A DNA stretch of 64,000 nt from Ophiosphaerella korrae (lineage: Eukaryota > Ascomycota > Dothideomycetes > Pleosporales > Phaeosphaeriaceae), in contig JALNQF010000108.1 in NCBI GenBank assembly GCA_028456385.1, positions 62,001 to 126,000 of the forward strand, read 5' to 3'. This document shows, piece after piece, positions 1-12,400 of the stretch. The notes under the pieces are model-generated. The model saw only the letters and a program-made list of their open reading frames with translations. It made no database searches and had not been told where the DNA came from. The position numbers were made by a program, and so were the translations under genes. Each line of letters starts with the position of its first letter. The first letter of the stretch is position 1.

Positions 1-299
1 AGGGTACCCCGCTGACGGCTAGATGACATTCTAAAACTCACATTTCCCTTGACACAACATCCGTTCAACTACATTTCAACAGGTCAAATGATCTGTTTAT
101 TATGTAGCAATACCCGCGCAGGTATTGGCGACATGTTTTATACGGTAAAATGGGTCAGTCTTGCTGAATTTGAGGCAACATCAATATCATCCAAATATTG
201 CCGAATACTCCACTTATTCGCAGGATCAGAATGGCCGTAGTCGAACACTCCGGCACACTTGAGTGGCGAGTGTGGTGGACATAATACCGGGAGAATATC

Positions 300-1650
300 T
301 CTACGAAGATGTTCCAGAGGAAGAATGCGATGTAATACTTTCCACCGGACTGGCAGATTCTGGGCCGCATGGCGTTGCTATCAGGGCAAAGAGGCAGATC
401 GAGTTATTCCAGAACTCGCATGTCGATTGTGGTAAGTAAGAGAGAACAGTGCTTCCCAACAGAATTCTTGGTCTTAGATGTGCAGAGTCTGCAGGATTGA
501 AAGATGAGAGTTGGTTGGGGTCAGATATGCATCTCCTCGAGTCCAGCGATGTACATTCCACCTATGCGACTCTGAGTCAGCGATCATCAATCGTTACGTT
601 TTTTGACGGACAGCCTTGAAGCATTCAAAGTAAACATACCATTTCGCGACATTTCAAAGACATGTCACCAGGCAATTATCTTTGCTAGAAAGTTCAAAAC
701 CTCATATCTATGGATCGACTCCTTGGTAATGCCCTCCAACTTCTATCCGAGCAAGTCGCTAGCTAAACGTATGTGAAACTCGTATTGCATCATTCAAGAT
801 AGCACGGAAGATTAGTTCACACAATCCGGCAACATGGCAAGTATATACGAGAACTCTGCGGTTACTATAGCTGCTGCTGCTGCGCAAAACCCAGAGGAAG
901 GATACTTTCATGAGCCTCAAGCACTTCAAGTAGGGTAGGTTGCAGATGGGAAAACCACGATACTCTCGCAAGGAAACGAAGCAAGTGCCCAGCAGCTTCT
1001 TAGCACCACAGGCGCCTCAAATCCTATCATCTTCATTAGAAACTTGACACTTCACAAACATCCAAGTCGTTGGACAGGCGTCCCCGAGCAACTCCCTCTG
1101 TTGGCCAGAGGGTGGGTGTATCAAGAACGTCTCTTGTCTCCGTGGATACTACACTTCAGTGCCGTTGGCATAATTCCCGAATGTTGTTCTAGCATAGGTT
1201 GTTACCGCAAATCTCAAGTCCCGTACCATGGAAAACCGCGTCCTGTGTATGAGCCTATGAAGCAGCAACACGTTCGCGGCTTACAATCTAGGGCAGATTC
1301 TATCGCCTTGAGGGAACATCGGCTCCACATCGTAGAGCACTACACCGCCTCAAACCTTACGTTTCAGTCGGGTAAATTTCCCGGTCTTGCTGGTATCACG
1401 AAGTAATGCAGCCGTTCCATGATAACTTCAAGATATATATCAAGGATATAAGACGCTTTCGTCGCGTAATGCATATACTGGACATATAAGTCTAGCTATT
1501 GCCCCGCGTCTGTAGGCACAATTCTCATGTACATTTGCGTGCTACACAAGTATCTTGTGAGTCGTTGCTCCGGTTGGTTCTACGGCCCACACCACCCTCG
1601 TACCAAATATCTCTCGATAGGCAGCACGACCAAGTGTCACCACTGCTACT
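300..1650 (+). pseudogene. HET-domain protein, degenerate remnant
   Basis: Pieces of a heterokaryon-incompatibility (HET) domain can be read in order across shifting frames. A YATLS-type segment lies near 565, then an IPFRDISKT-like helix near 640, YLWIDSL near 705, YCIIQDS near 783, an IYENSAVTIAAAA stretch near 843, WVYQERLLSP near 1110 and a late IVEHYTASNLTF block near 1330. These are the diagnostic HET motifs in their normal order, but stops and frame changes separate them and no single reading frame or intron scheme restores continuity. HET proteins act in fungal non-self recognition and cell death; this copy cannot be functional. It is one of three HET loci in the window (others at 47814 and 50686). 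The borders are approximate; nothing was recognised in bases 1-299. Confidence 0.75.
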
Positions 1651-2400
1651 CCAATATTTATCTAAGGTGCCTTCACTACAACAGGATTTTCACGGACATT
1701 CTCCGCTTTTCCGCTATCCTGCTTCATTGATTGCCTCCGAATTTTCGACTGTTTTCTTCACTACCTTTCTACGGGTTGGCCAGCGCCGCAGTTGGCCACT
1801 AACTAGGCGAGCAGCATTTCAGGTGACCGTGCAACCCTATTTATATATCTCTGTACAACTGCACAGGTTCCGTCTTAGGCGACATCATGCAAGGATGGTA
1901 TGATATGTAGAGTTTGTTCACGTGGTCTCACCAGTTCCAAGGTTGCGTCCCGTCCCACCCACTTTGTGGAATGTTGCTCAAAGACTCGGCTTCGTTTCAT
2001 GATCTTGAATTGGCGCATCCTTTTCTAATATACATTGTATCGGTCGACTCAGTCATTGAATCAACAGCGTGCTGTACGCAAGCAGCATTTTGCATGAGGT
2101 TGCAACGTTGGCTGTGCAACCGCTCAATATCCCTTGCCCTACTACTCGATGTGGGCAGGCAGTGGGTATGTGGACACGACGTCACCACACCTTGATGCAA
2201 AGCGCAAATTTGAGGCATTCATACAGTTGAAATAGTAAGCCGAGGATTAGCGAGCACTGCAGCTTACACTTGTGTAGACATCTCCCATCTACAAATTAAG
2301 TTACATTTTTGAAGTTGAAGAAACTGCACTTCACTCTGAAAATTCTCACGATTATTCTGTTGCATATTGTCCATATTGTTTCTAACTCCATCATCTGACA
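1651..2400. other. Intergenic, no gene seen
   Basis: About 750 bases with only short frames that lack recognisable motifs. Faint HET C-terminal similarity may continue a little past 1650. Nothing else can be supported. Confidence 0.5.
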
Positions 2401-3711
2401 AACACCATCAACATACCAGAAACCCCTGATTCACCGCCAACGCCCCTTCCTTTTCCAATCCCTGACACCGTGGATCCATGGATTCAGACAACCCTTGTTG
2501 ATAAGGTCCTCAAAGGCAAACTTGTTGGCCTCGAGCAGGCTGTTGCTACTGCTCTCCAATCTGACATCCCGCAGATGCAAGACTGGGGAATCACAAGTGC
2601 GGATGGATTTCTGCTTTTTGTCAGTGGAATGCTTCACTGGACGCCCACTGAAATGTCCACCGGCAAGTTAATATATTGGACTTTGTGTATGATTTACTTC
2701 GTCCTGGATCAAGCACCGCTTGGAAAGGAACCTTATTCTGTTCTAGTCGACACTTCATCCATAGGAAAGCAGGAGAAGCTTGACACATGGGTGAAGGAAT
2801 TTGCGCAGGAGATTGGACAATACATGGACACACCAAACTCCATTTCACTCGAGGCTATTGCAACCTTCCAGAAATCTCCCCTCTGTCACTACGACGAAGC
2901 ACTGGTCCGAAAAGGAGGATTTAAGACGTTCAACTAGCTTTTTTCACGGCATCTCAAACCAGGAATATGTCCTATCAGCTGTCCAGACGATGATAGTGTT
3001 GTCGTCTACCCTGCCAACTCAACTTTTGATGGCGTGTGGCCTATAAACAACGCCAACAATGTTACAATTGCGAACACTGAACCCGGCGTGGTGACTGTGA
3101 AGAATATCGACTGGCCTATCAGCACACTTCTGCACGGCAGTGAGTTCGCCAAGGAATTTGCGGGCGGGCAATTTATGCATGCGTTCCTCAACACCTTTGA
3201 TTATCACCGACAGCATGCTCCCGTGGGCGGTACTGTCGTCGAAGCCAAGGTCATTCAGGGCCTTGCATATCTGAATGTTGTAGTGGATAAAGATGGAACA
3301 ATCCGCTTGCACCGTGGCCTTGAGCCTCGTCAATTGAGAGATAAGGGTGATGGCCTATTGGGCACACTTGACGCGCCAGACAATGCCGGATACCAATTTC
3401 TTCAGACGCGTGGCAGCGTTGTCGTCGAGAACCCGCTTCTAGGGTATGTAGCTGTACTCCCGATTGGTATGGCCCAAGTATCATCTGTCAAACTTGAGCC
3501 TGGTCTCGTCCAAAAGAAGATCAAAAAGGAAGATCCAATCTCACATTTTGAATTTGGAGGATCTGATATTGTGTTGGTGTTTCAGAAGAAAGCCAATCTG
3601 AAGGTTTTGGGGGCCATTGGACGGGGTGACAAAGGGCAACAGCTTACGAAGCAGAAGTATCTGGTAGGTATGCCTCTCGGTGTTTCGCCTAATCAACAAC
3701 CTGCGTTGTGA
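2401..3711 (+). pseudogene. Phosphatidylserine decarboxylase-like (PsiD-type) gene with one in-frame stop
   Basis: A single reading frame of about 435 codons resembles the fungal phosphatidylserine decarboxylase family, including the branch that contains tryptophan decarboxylases. Visible family marks are GGFKTFN (about 2910-2934), LKPG (about 2953), the YHRQHAP histidine motif near 3204 and a GGSD segment near 3558, where the serine would be self-cleaved to the pyruvoyl cofactor (family motif LGST or GSS). The frame is cut by one TAG at 2935-2937. Both sides lie in the same frame, and the family usually has FNQFF there, so CAG to TAG (CpA to TpA, the RIP signature) explains it. No in-frame ATG follows the upstream stop at 2383; CACCATC at 2404-2410 looks like a lost Kozak ATG. 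Substrate cannot be told: phospholipid or aromatic amino acid. It is probably dead by two small lesions. Confidence 0.8.
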
Positions 3712-3782
3712 GCCTTAGTAGAAGAAGATTTTCAAAGCCGATCCAGATTGAATCCAAAGAATGATGATTTGTGAAGTCTTAG

Positions 3783-4400
3783 TTAAGCGAATGAATGATT
3801 CAGTGTTGACGTCAAGATCTGTTTCCTCGCCATCGCAACATCTCTAGGCATATTCCAGCCCGTAACAACTATCCCAATCTTCCTAGACACTTGCTTATAC
3901 TCATCTTCGCACTGCAAAACAAGATACGACAGCTCCTCATGTCTTCCAAGGCTATTGTCTATCGACACACCTGCCCCGAAAACTGTCTTCCAGAGCACAA
4001 CGGCCGAATAGGGCAGCACATATAAGGCATATCCTCCAACTCATGTAGTTCCATGTCACTTTATCGCCCAGGTAATTGTTCGCGTATCGAGTGCGGGCGC
4101 AGCGTTCCCTTCTTGCTGAGATAAATCGGCGGTAGGTGTGTAGTCTAGGTCTACGAAGAAACGACCGTCAACACCTGGTATGGTTATGTCGAAACGAATC
4201 TTGTCTTGGCCATCGTTTTCTTCGTTTGCGCGAAGTCAGGCGGAGGTGGTGTATCCGTTGAGCATGATGCTCGCGCGTTGCACATTCGTATGTTCATGCC
4301 TAGGAGCCTGAAGTGGATCAAGCGCGATATTCTCGAGTTCTGAATTGACATGCGTAAGGCGCGTGCAACTGATGCTGCCGGGGCAGAGGGCCCATGATCA
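3783..4400 (-). pseudogene. Unrecognised coding remnant
   Basis: The minus strand reads as protein-like sequence in one phase (for example NDGQDKIRFDITIPGVDG near 4200 and a 78-codon open part at 3783-4019), but at least three in-frame stops separate the segments. I do not recognise the family. It lies tail-to-tail with the decarboxylase pseudogene and looks like another decayed gene of this strip. It could also be chance open frame, so confidence is low. Bases 4401-4668 hold nothing recognised beyond the likely promoter of the next gene. Confidence 0.3.
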
Positions 4401-4668
4401 CGATGGATAGGGAATTGACTTGGTGATATCCATTCCGGTTCTCTAAGTTTCCGTTATCGATAACTAACTAGCGCTGGGCGTCGTCCAACTGCCCGTTCCC
4501 TGGCTCTTCCGTAACTCTCAACGCCGCTTTGCGGCGTCGATATAGCAGTATGCTACGACTCATTCATCTACGCAATTCTTTCAGTCTTGATCGCATTGAA
4601 CATTGAAAGTGCCCGCACACAATCAACCGACCAGCCAACCAACCAGAAGGCAGCACTCTGCATATCAG

Positions 4669-5328
4669 ATGGCTGCCACGCCAGCATGGCCTCCCTCCTC
4701 CGGCATCACAACCAAAATCGTTCCACGTGAGAAGGCTCTCGTCCAAATTACCTACTCGACCAAGATACGCGCCCCGGCACCGCTTGTCTTCGACGCCATT
4801 CTCCACGTCGCCGAATACCCGAAATGGAACACGTGGGTGCCCTCCGCGCGCATCCTGACGCACCCCATGTCCTCCGAGCCCGGCTTCGACCCTAGCGACT
4901 TCAGCCATATGCGCATTGGCAGCGCGATGGAGTTTCATGTCGTTATGAATGAGAAAAAGCCTGACAAGATCTTCACCACTCCCTTGAAGGTCGCCGACAT
5001 TTGCACGCCTTCAGCGCCGACATCGTACCTCTCCGCCAAACTGCTGGAGGACCCTACATTCACTGCGGACCTCAGCAAGGTGTACAGAGTAAGCTGGACA
5101 GGAAATGGAGGCGTTTATGCAATGGGCATGCAGCTGGAAAGATTCCATGAAGTCATTGCGCTGGGTGACGACGAGTGCGAGGTCAGGACTTGGGAGGTTA
5201 TGGGTGGCCTGTTGGCCCGCGTCGTGAAGTGGATACATCAAGCGAGGCTGGAGAAGAAAGTTGGGCTTTGGTGCGAGGATTTGAAGAAGTGGTGTGAGAA
5301 GAAGCACGTGGGACAAATAACGGCTTGA
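4669..5328 (+). CDS. SRPBCC / START-like (polyketide cyclase-dehydrase fold) protein
   Basis: This is an intronless frame of 219 residues. It reads as a SRPBCC-superfamily ligand-binding domain: an early beta-strand block (VQITYSTKIRAPAPLVFDAI, about residues 24-43), a helix-loop with YPKWNTWVPS, and a C-terminal amphipathic helix (LEKKVGLWCEDLKKWCEKK) that would close the hydrophobic pocket. Members bind lipids or aromatic small molecules or help cyclise polyketides; no catalytic residue can be picked out, so the role is open. The start is the first ATG of the frame (CAGATGGC context); the 22 codons upstream have no ATG. There is no signal peptide, so it should be cytosolic. It is the only clearly intact gene in the first 7 kb. 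Confidence 0.75.
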   Translation: MAATPAWPPSSGITTKIVPREKALVQITYSTKIRAPAPLVFDAILHVAEYPKWNTWVPSARILTHPMSSEPGFDPSDFSHMRIGSAMEFHVVMNEKKPDKIFTTPLKVADICTPSAPTSYLSAKLLEDPTFTADLSKVYRVSWTGNGGVYAMGMQLERFHEVIALGDDECEVRTWEVMGGLLARVVKWIHQARLEKKVGLWCEDLKKWCEKKHVGQITA

Positions 5329-5699
5329 AGATGTACCTCGATTTGAGATATTAACGCCAACTTCGTGATGCGCTCACTCAAGAGGTAGCGAAAAGTACGG
5401 ATACAGAAATCTCAAGGGCCCACCACATATTTCTTTTAGGTCACCATGAAGTTTGTCTCGGAGAGTAGTCGGCTACTCGTCGCTAGAATGTAACTACGAG
5501 GGATGCTGAATTCAACCAAAGCGCCGTTAAAGAAATACTTTTATCCTAATCCATCTCGTGCTCCCAAGACGATAGTACACAACGCAAACCACTTTCTTAA
5601 TTCTTCTTCAACATAAGCGCAAGCAGCCGTGCCCTTCTGGGCTTCAGTCCTTTTTCCAATCGATATTCAACCTAGGAGTCAGACCAACAGTAGCCAAGA
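5329..5699. other. Intergenic, no gene seen
   Basis: 371 bases between convergent loci, presumably the 3' region of the SRPBCC gene. No motif or repeat was recognised. Confidence 0.5.
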
Positions 5700-6890
5700 T
5701 CAAGTTTGCCTCTGCCACACAGGTGGTGTCTTCTCTGGATGTAGCATTTGCAGCAGTAGTAACATGCCAGTATCTTTCAGTGTGGCCACGGCACGCTTTC
5801 TTGCTGCTTCCCGACTTTCTTCCTCATGCCTCATTGGCGCCACGCGATGATCACGAAACATGGCTACCATGACCGCAACGTGCTCTACTTGAGAGAACTT
5901 CCTTCCTGGGCATGAACGGCTATCCTCGCTCCATTGCATGTACGCTCCCCCCGTGGTTGGGCATGAAAATCTGTTCGCGGTCATGTACTGGACCATATCC
6001 CGGCATTGTCTATATCCACCGCGATGATTTCCGCTCTTACTTTCACCCCAGTATCTTGGGTGTGAATGGAAAGCGTTCTGGTTGAGGATTATGCAAGTGT
6101 TTGGCGGCCCAACCACAGTTTGTCCGCGGATAGTGAGAGGAGCGGATTCACTTGCGGTATCCTTTACGACGCTCAGAATCGGGTCGTACAGTCGCAGTGT
6201 TTCAAGCTAGCTGATGCCAATGCTACCCATTTGAGTCTTTTTTTTTTTCGCATATGACTTACCAAGACGGCTGGAGTCTTAACCAGCTTGGGAAACAAGC
6301 TATAGTCGGCTTGCAAGACATCTCCATCTTTCACAACTTATTACTCGGCCGTCCATTCTTATACCCTAGATACGTTGATAGAAGTATAAAGATGAACGCA
6401 AGCGAATGTGACGTGGTATTATGGCCTACAAAACTGAACACGAATACGTTTCTGATTACCTCATCTTGGGTTATGAGCTTGTCATTCAAGGAAGCTTGCA
6501 CTGGAGAGGTAATGAGATTGCTCTGGGCCTTTCCCCCTTACATGTGTTTAGCCTGATCTTCGAACATTACCTAAACTGTTTAGCAGCGTTGCTTGGTTGA
6601 CCAAGACGCGGGACGAAGGCAAGGCGCTTCAATGCGTGTTGCCCTAGGGCAAGAAGAGCCAGGACGGCATTTTCAAGGATAATGGCGAGAGCATCACGAT
6701 AGCTTAGTGCACTAGATGCTACCTTTTCCGTAGAAGTCGAAGGGCTTTCCAAAGACAGCGTGGATGAGTGCATCTAGAGCTAGTTTTCTAGTATCTTTTG
6801 CTAGGGTCGGGGGCTACCCATATGAGTGTCGACTTTCCATTATTGAAGCAGCTACTGGCCCTGGCGCAGAGATTCTGTCCACACTGAAAG
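5700..6890 (-). pseudogene. Cytochrome P450, shattered
   Basis: Reading the minus strand from about 6890 to 5700 gives P450 landmarks in the correct order but different frames. These are an FGKPFDFYGKG-like segment (about 6740), SYRDALAIILENAV (about 6680), an I-helix FVGHNTTSHSL (about 6440, the oxygen-binding Thr region), an ExxR helix ETLRLYDP (about 6200), LHSHPRYWG-like sequence (about 6060) and the heme loop SRSCPGRKFSQVE (about 5910) with its cysteine. Several frameshifts and stops, plus a T-run at 6239-6249, break the gene. P450s are heme mono-oxygenases of the ER membrane. The exact clan and substrate cannot be inferred. No other biosynthetic enzyme is intact beside it, so this is not a working cluster. 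Confidence 0.8.
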
Positions 6891-7547
6891 ATTGCTCTGC
6901 TCATTGAAGCTCGCAGCCTCGCACTCCCGTCGCCAATCACAACCATTCATGCCAGATATATTTAGCCCGAAGATGAGTAGTCTTGGAAAGTGCAAGTTAT
7001 GTTGCAATATACAGTGACGTAGCCACTTTGCTTGGCTCCTACCGAATAGTTAGGCTTAAGATTAGTTCTATACTTTGCGCACTGAATTAAGCTCTCCACA
7101 GTCACGCGATAACATTTGCTAGGAGGTATTAGGATGGTGCGAGACATCATTCGCTAATACCGAGGTTGATTTTGCGGGGAACCATGTCGGACACTACCAC
7201 ATGTAACCATTCGATGGAAATGTCACTCTTGAAATAGCACAATAGAGCAGCGGTTAAGATACTCCGGCGGAACATTGACGCAAAAGGAAGGCTAGCCGTT
7301 GCTTGGCCATCATACCAATACAGCTACCTTGTTTAGCTCGTTCAATCCGTACTGGGAACTAGGATGGTATCGGGGTATGAAGGGCGTTTGCGTCACTACC
7401 TATCCGTACTTCGCAGTCTAATAACCCGATCTATGACGAATGGCGGTATGAACCGAACATGTATAGTATAAATCGGGTTGCTGCGCTCAAGGTGCCACCT
7501 GCTCCTGTCCATATCGCGAAGTTTCAAAAATCTACGGCAAAATCGAG
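6891..7547. other. Intergenic, upstream region of the fucosidase gene
   Basis: 657 bases with no gene recognised. The last ~100 bases carry the probable core promoter of the GH29 gene (see the TATA-like site). Confidence 0.5.
7467..7473 (+). promoter_or_regulatory. TATA-like box before the GH29 gene
   Basis: TATAAAT lies 75 bases upstream of the ATG at 7548, a usual TATA-to-start distance for a filamentous fungus with a short leader. Sequence match only. Confidence 0.4.
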
Positions 7548-9483
7548 ATGTCGCCACGCTGGATTTCTCGAGGCGTTGCCGTAGCGTTGCCTCTCCTTTC
7601 CTGTCTAGGATCCGCCCATTATGTTCCCTTGGAGGATAGTGGAAGTTCTGCTTTGGAGAGGCGAGCAGTTCCTTCGTCTTTGAGTATCGACGCAGCTACA
7701 TTAACATCAAAATGGATCGAAGGATCAGACCGCGTCCAGATTATAGAAATGGTACTCACCAATCGTGATTCTGTGAATACATTTACAAAAGCCGAGAACC
7801 TAACCATTACCGCTTCATCAACATCTTTCGACATTGTTCGACCTGCTACTATTACACGGCTTATGGCTGGACAGCAGATTGTGGTACAAGTTGGGGTCAA
7901 GAACAAACCAGGAGTTGCCCAGGGTAGCTCATGTTCGGCTACTATGACAGCTACCTGGGCTGGTGGAAAAACTGCCACAAGCAGCATTACCGGAACATGC
8001 GGATTTGGTGATTACACCGCAACCAAGTCCAGTTTGAACAAGCATTGGACACCGGACTGGTACAATAATGCGAAATTTGGAATTTTCATTCATTGGGGTG
8101 TTTACTCCGTCCCTGCCTTTGGAAATACGGGAAACAAGGAGGACTATGCGGAATGGTACTGGATGCGCATGACACAGCCAGACTATAGGTCGCAGACATA
8201 CCAATACCACCAAGCTACATATGGCGAAAACTTCAAATATGATGACTTTATTCCTTCGTTTACTGGAAACGCATTTAATGCTAAGGAGTGGGTAGACATA
8301 ATGGCAGAGGCTGGGGCCAAGTACATCGTCCCGGTGACAAGTAAGTAACGTCGTTCACGGCGATCAACATGGGGTCAATACTGACCAGCTTCAAGAGCAC
8401 CACGAAGGTTACGCAATATTCGACGTTCCTAAGTCTACAAGTTTACGTTCATCCGTTCAACTTGGGCCGAAGAGGGACTTCTTAGCGGAACTCATGCGTG
8501 CAGCAAAGACCTATCATCCTGATATCCATCGCGGCACTTACTTCTCCATGCCTGAATGGTTCAATCCAGATTATGCAAAGTATGCTCTACCTTGCTGCGG
8601 AGGATTCCCGGGAGGACCTCCGAAGAACCCTTACACCGGCGTGGAAGTTCCGTACACAGGCCACGTCCCTGTCACTGACTACGTGACTGGCCTGCAACTA
8701 CCTCAGATGGAGACCCTAGCTTATGACTCACGGTACGAAACAGAAATCATGTGGTGTGATATCGGAGGCGCCAATAACGCAACAATTATGTTATCTAAAT
8801 GGCTGAACTGGGCTCGCAATCAAGGGCGACAGGTTACATACAACAACCGTTGCGGCTATGGCTCGACAGATCACGGTGATACTAGTGGTGGAGATTTCAC
8901 CACACCCGAATATGTCACGAACAGCGATACGGTTGTGAGCAAATGGGAGACCAATCGTGGAATGGATCCGTTCTCATTTGGATATAACAAGGATACGCCT
9001 GACAGCGGATATCTGACAGCAAAAGACATTGTGAACACGCTTGTCGATGTGGTATCAAAGAATGGTAATTTCTTGCTGGACATTGGACCCATGGCAAACG
9101 GGACAATTCCTCAAATTATGCAGAAAGGGCTTAAAGAAGCCGGTGCGTGGATCAAAGAGCGAGGCGAAGCGATTTATAACACACGATTCTGGCAAACCAC
9201 AAGCGGAAAGGGAAATTTCCGATACGTCATAAGCGACTCAGCCTTTTACATTCATCTTTTGGACAAACCAAGTGTTCCAAGTACGGGAAATGCGACGATT
9301 TTGGTCCCGGATAAGATTCCTTTCCTCAATGGAGATAGTATTCAAGTACTTGGAGGTGCTTTGTCAGGCTCGATTGTACCAGCAACGAGAAATGACAATG
9401 GTACAGTGAGTATTAGTCTGAATCAGGCCCTTTTGGCGGCGGACAGATATGCGTGGACATTGAAGGTTATTTACAAGTCTTGA
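7548..9483 (+). CDS. Secreted alpha-L-fucosidase, GH29
   Basis: Two exons (7548-8340 and 8396-9483) give 626 residues. The 55-nt intron has a GTAAGT donor, a CTGAC branch site and a CAAG acceptor. It was chosen because it restores the GH29 TKHHEG motif at about residues 264-269 with family spacing. The N-terminus has a signal peptide (about residues 1-23). Residues 25-155 form a beta-rich region of unknown role, then the GH29 catalytic barrel begins with WYNNAKFGIFIHWGVYS (about 171-187). YETEIMWCDIGG near residue 386 carries the probable nucleophile Asp. GH29 enzymes release alpha-linked L-fucose from plant, fungal or host glycans with retention; it should act outside the cell. It is intact, with an N-terminal extension relative to bacterial GH29. 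Confidence 0.9.
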
Positions 9484-12400
9484 GCTCTTGAGTATTGTGA
9501 CTTGACGTCAAAAGGATAGATGGAGAACACGTAGTATCCTAATAGCCTGGTCTTTGTAACGAGTCCATACGAAAAACAACCTGGAAAGAAAATTATAGAT
9601 GGTGATGTAAAGGAGGGGATCCAAAAATTTGAGAGATTGAGATTATTTGATGCGCTGGCTTTGACCAGTCATTCTCGATTTGGTTCCATCATCGCCGTGG
9701 TGATTTTTCGACGAAGGATTCTCGAGGAAGTGATTCCTCCTTCATTGATACTCTCTTCCTTGAGTAACCGAAAAGATTTTATTTCAATCATTATACGAAG
9801 CCCTTGTTCAATTTACAAGCGAAGTGTGGATTTTCTAGTTGAGGGGTTTATCTTAGTACCCCTCTCAGGTGAACTTGTTATGTCAGTCCCTATCCACGGG
9901 AAAACCGCGCGAATTGGGCTTCGATTGGACTATGCCATGCTTTCAAACACTGATTATGCACAATGTATTGAATTCTGGTTTCTAAAAGGATCGTGAATGT
10001 TCAGAATTAGTCGTACTGAGGCGGATAAGACCGAATACCTCGCTAATTTGCTCGCCGATTATCCGCCATCCACTGAATGAAACAACCAAACAGATGGGAC
10101 CAATGCATTCTCTAGGTATGTTGATTAATTAGTGCTGGTACTCCACACTTCGACCCACGAGCCTGAATGTCATCGATTGCTATAGTATCAGCTAGGAAGC
10201 GTTTATCCCCCACACAGTACAACGCCTTAAAACAGCCAAACCATGCACAAACCATAACGGTAAAGCTTTTAAAGTTGTTCTCGTTGATGGGGTTCGGGGC
10301 GACGTCTAGGATTTTTCAATTCATCACGTGCAAAGTCGCATTCGGGAACTAGTACTTGTACTGTGGCCAAGCACAGCGAAATCGAGCAGACCTCTAGGCT
10401 TAGCCCTGGGTTTGCTGTATCTATTGCAGCAATCCTACTACATCCGAAGCAACAGCCGTGATGAGCGTTCCATAAGTTGGTCAATACCTAACATATCATG
10501 AAGCGGCACCCCTACCCCCTCTTGGATTCTGAGCAGCGAAAGGTCATGAACCTCTAGCGCACTACAGAGCAGGCTGGTTGGTAGGCATCACGATCTCGTA
10601 CTCTTGCCCGTTACGCTGATCTACTACAACTAGCTCCTTGGCGCTTCTCTCCCGTACTAGAGCACTCCATTTGCACGCTTTGGTCATTACGAAACGGATT
10701 ATAGCGTGAAAGCGTTCCGAAGAGAACCGGGTCTATGAGAGCGCTCATAGACTCGCAGAAATTATGGAAACCCCGTTGAGACTGCATGCAAGACATCGTG
10801 TTGATCACGGCAAAGGGAAAAATTGCGTTGGAATGCTATCAGAAATTCTGGCCTCTGTTGGGCCCGGTCACAGGTGATGGGCATGCCAGAACCACGTATA
10901 TGTCCACGACTGCATGTCAAGACCCACTGACTTGTTTCGGGTTGCCCACCTACCATCCCGAGGCTCCATAAATACCTACCTATGAGGATTAAGAATAGTC
11001 AGTCTAGTGCTGGTTGTAAGCCGAACAGCACTTGCTAGATTGGAAGGGCTACAGTTTCTACAAACCTGCAACTGTTTAGCAGCGTAGTGAGCAGGCGAGA
11101 AGCCGAGGAATCTAATCTAGGATGCCCCTCTCCTATAGCTACGGATCCATGGCCTACCTGTGCAGTGTCAGGATAGGCAATCTATTTATTCCGATTCTAA
11201 GTTCCGATACACGCCCTGAATTTGGCCTGGCTCTTGTTTTCGCCTTGTTTGAGCAGCGCGACAAGACACTTCTCGCCAGGCGTCTTTTGAGGCGTTGATC
11301 TCTCGTTCAGCTAACTCAATGTTCTACTGGTACACTGGTTTGGTGTCACTGGAGCGAAATTACTGGACTAGGGGGTCCAGCATGTACCCCTCCCGAGCCG
11401 AAGCGTTGGGATGCCCTGTATAGTACCAGTCGAGCTTTTGCTGAGAATGCTCAAGCTCTATTTCAAATTATCGCTCATGCCACGGTAACTGCTATTACTT
11501 GCATCGCTTTCAGACCTGGTGGTCTTTGTTGGCTTTTCAGCATGATAGATTCATTTCGTTGCACGAGGACAAAGACATGTTTGCTAGAACGGCAAGCCCT
11601 GGAACGCCAAGGGGCCAGAAGATGCGAGACGGAGTCCCAGCGCTACACCACGCATTCAGCGCTACGCGTTCAGAAGGGTGATGGCTGCGAAGAATTTCAT
11701 GCCAACAAATATTGTTACCCGCCGTTGGGGTACGTACGACACTGTCCCAGGCAAGCCCACCTCTGGCACTCGCCACCGATTCCACCCCACCCTCCATCGC
11801 CTTCTTTGTATTTACGAAGACGCTCTAGGGACCCCCTTTCACGACCGGGTAGAGCTGCTTGCTCATCTAGGCCGCAGCTGAACTTCTGGTTCTTTGTTCT
11901 CGTTGCTATCCGCTCGAACTCGAAACGACATACCCACTTAATCCTACCAGCAATAAGCCGCAACGACAAAAGCACGCAGCGGATCCAAGACCCGTGTTGA
12001 GCATTTCGTTGTTTCGGAAAATGCGCCGCTCAAGCTCTGTTAGATGCGGTCACGAGTGTGAATCTAAGTGAGATGCTCTTGCGTGTTTTCGACCAGCTCC
12101 CGCGGGGCAGTTTGGTGGGTGCTTGCCGATAATTACAGACTTTTTCTCTGCGATATCTTTCACGCAGGCCGTCGCTCGTAATCAAAAGCTTCTGGTCACT
12201 CTCCACAAAGCCTTGCAAACCAACTACCAGGTAGTATAGCCTACATCCATGCCCTCGACGTAATTCACACTGATCTTAATCCTGTAAGCATTCTCACAAT
12301 AAACCATCAATTAGAACATGTAGTTTCTCGATCGGCTCTCGATTTGATCTCAAGCAATCCCAAAGTCTATGGCCCAGGTCTCATAGAATGCTTTTCAATA

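Noticed and set aside
2935..2937. TAG in the decarboxylase frame as a recoded or read-through codon
   Set aside because: Other genes in the window end in TAG, no recoding signal is visible, and the same frame also lacks an ATG.
2401..9483. A secondary-metabolite cluster from the decarboxylase, P450 and SRPBCC genes
   Set aside because: No backbone synthase is present, the decarboxylase and P450 are broken, and proximity alone does not support a pathway.
9637..9996. 119-codon frame after the fucosidase gene
   Set aside because: Begins at TTG, composition not protein-like, no family motif.
11542..12000. 152-codon frame in the 9.5-13.1 kb gap
   Set aside because: Pro/Arg/Cys-rich chance frame overlapping equally long frames on the other strand.
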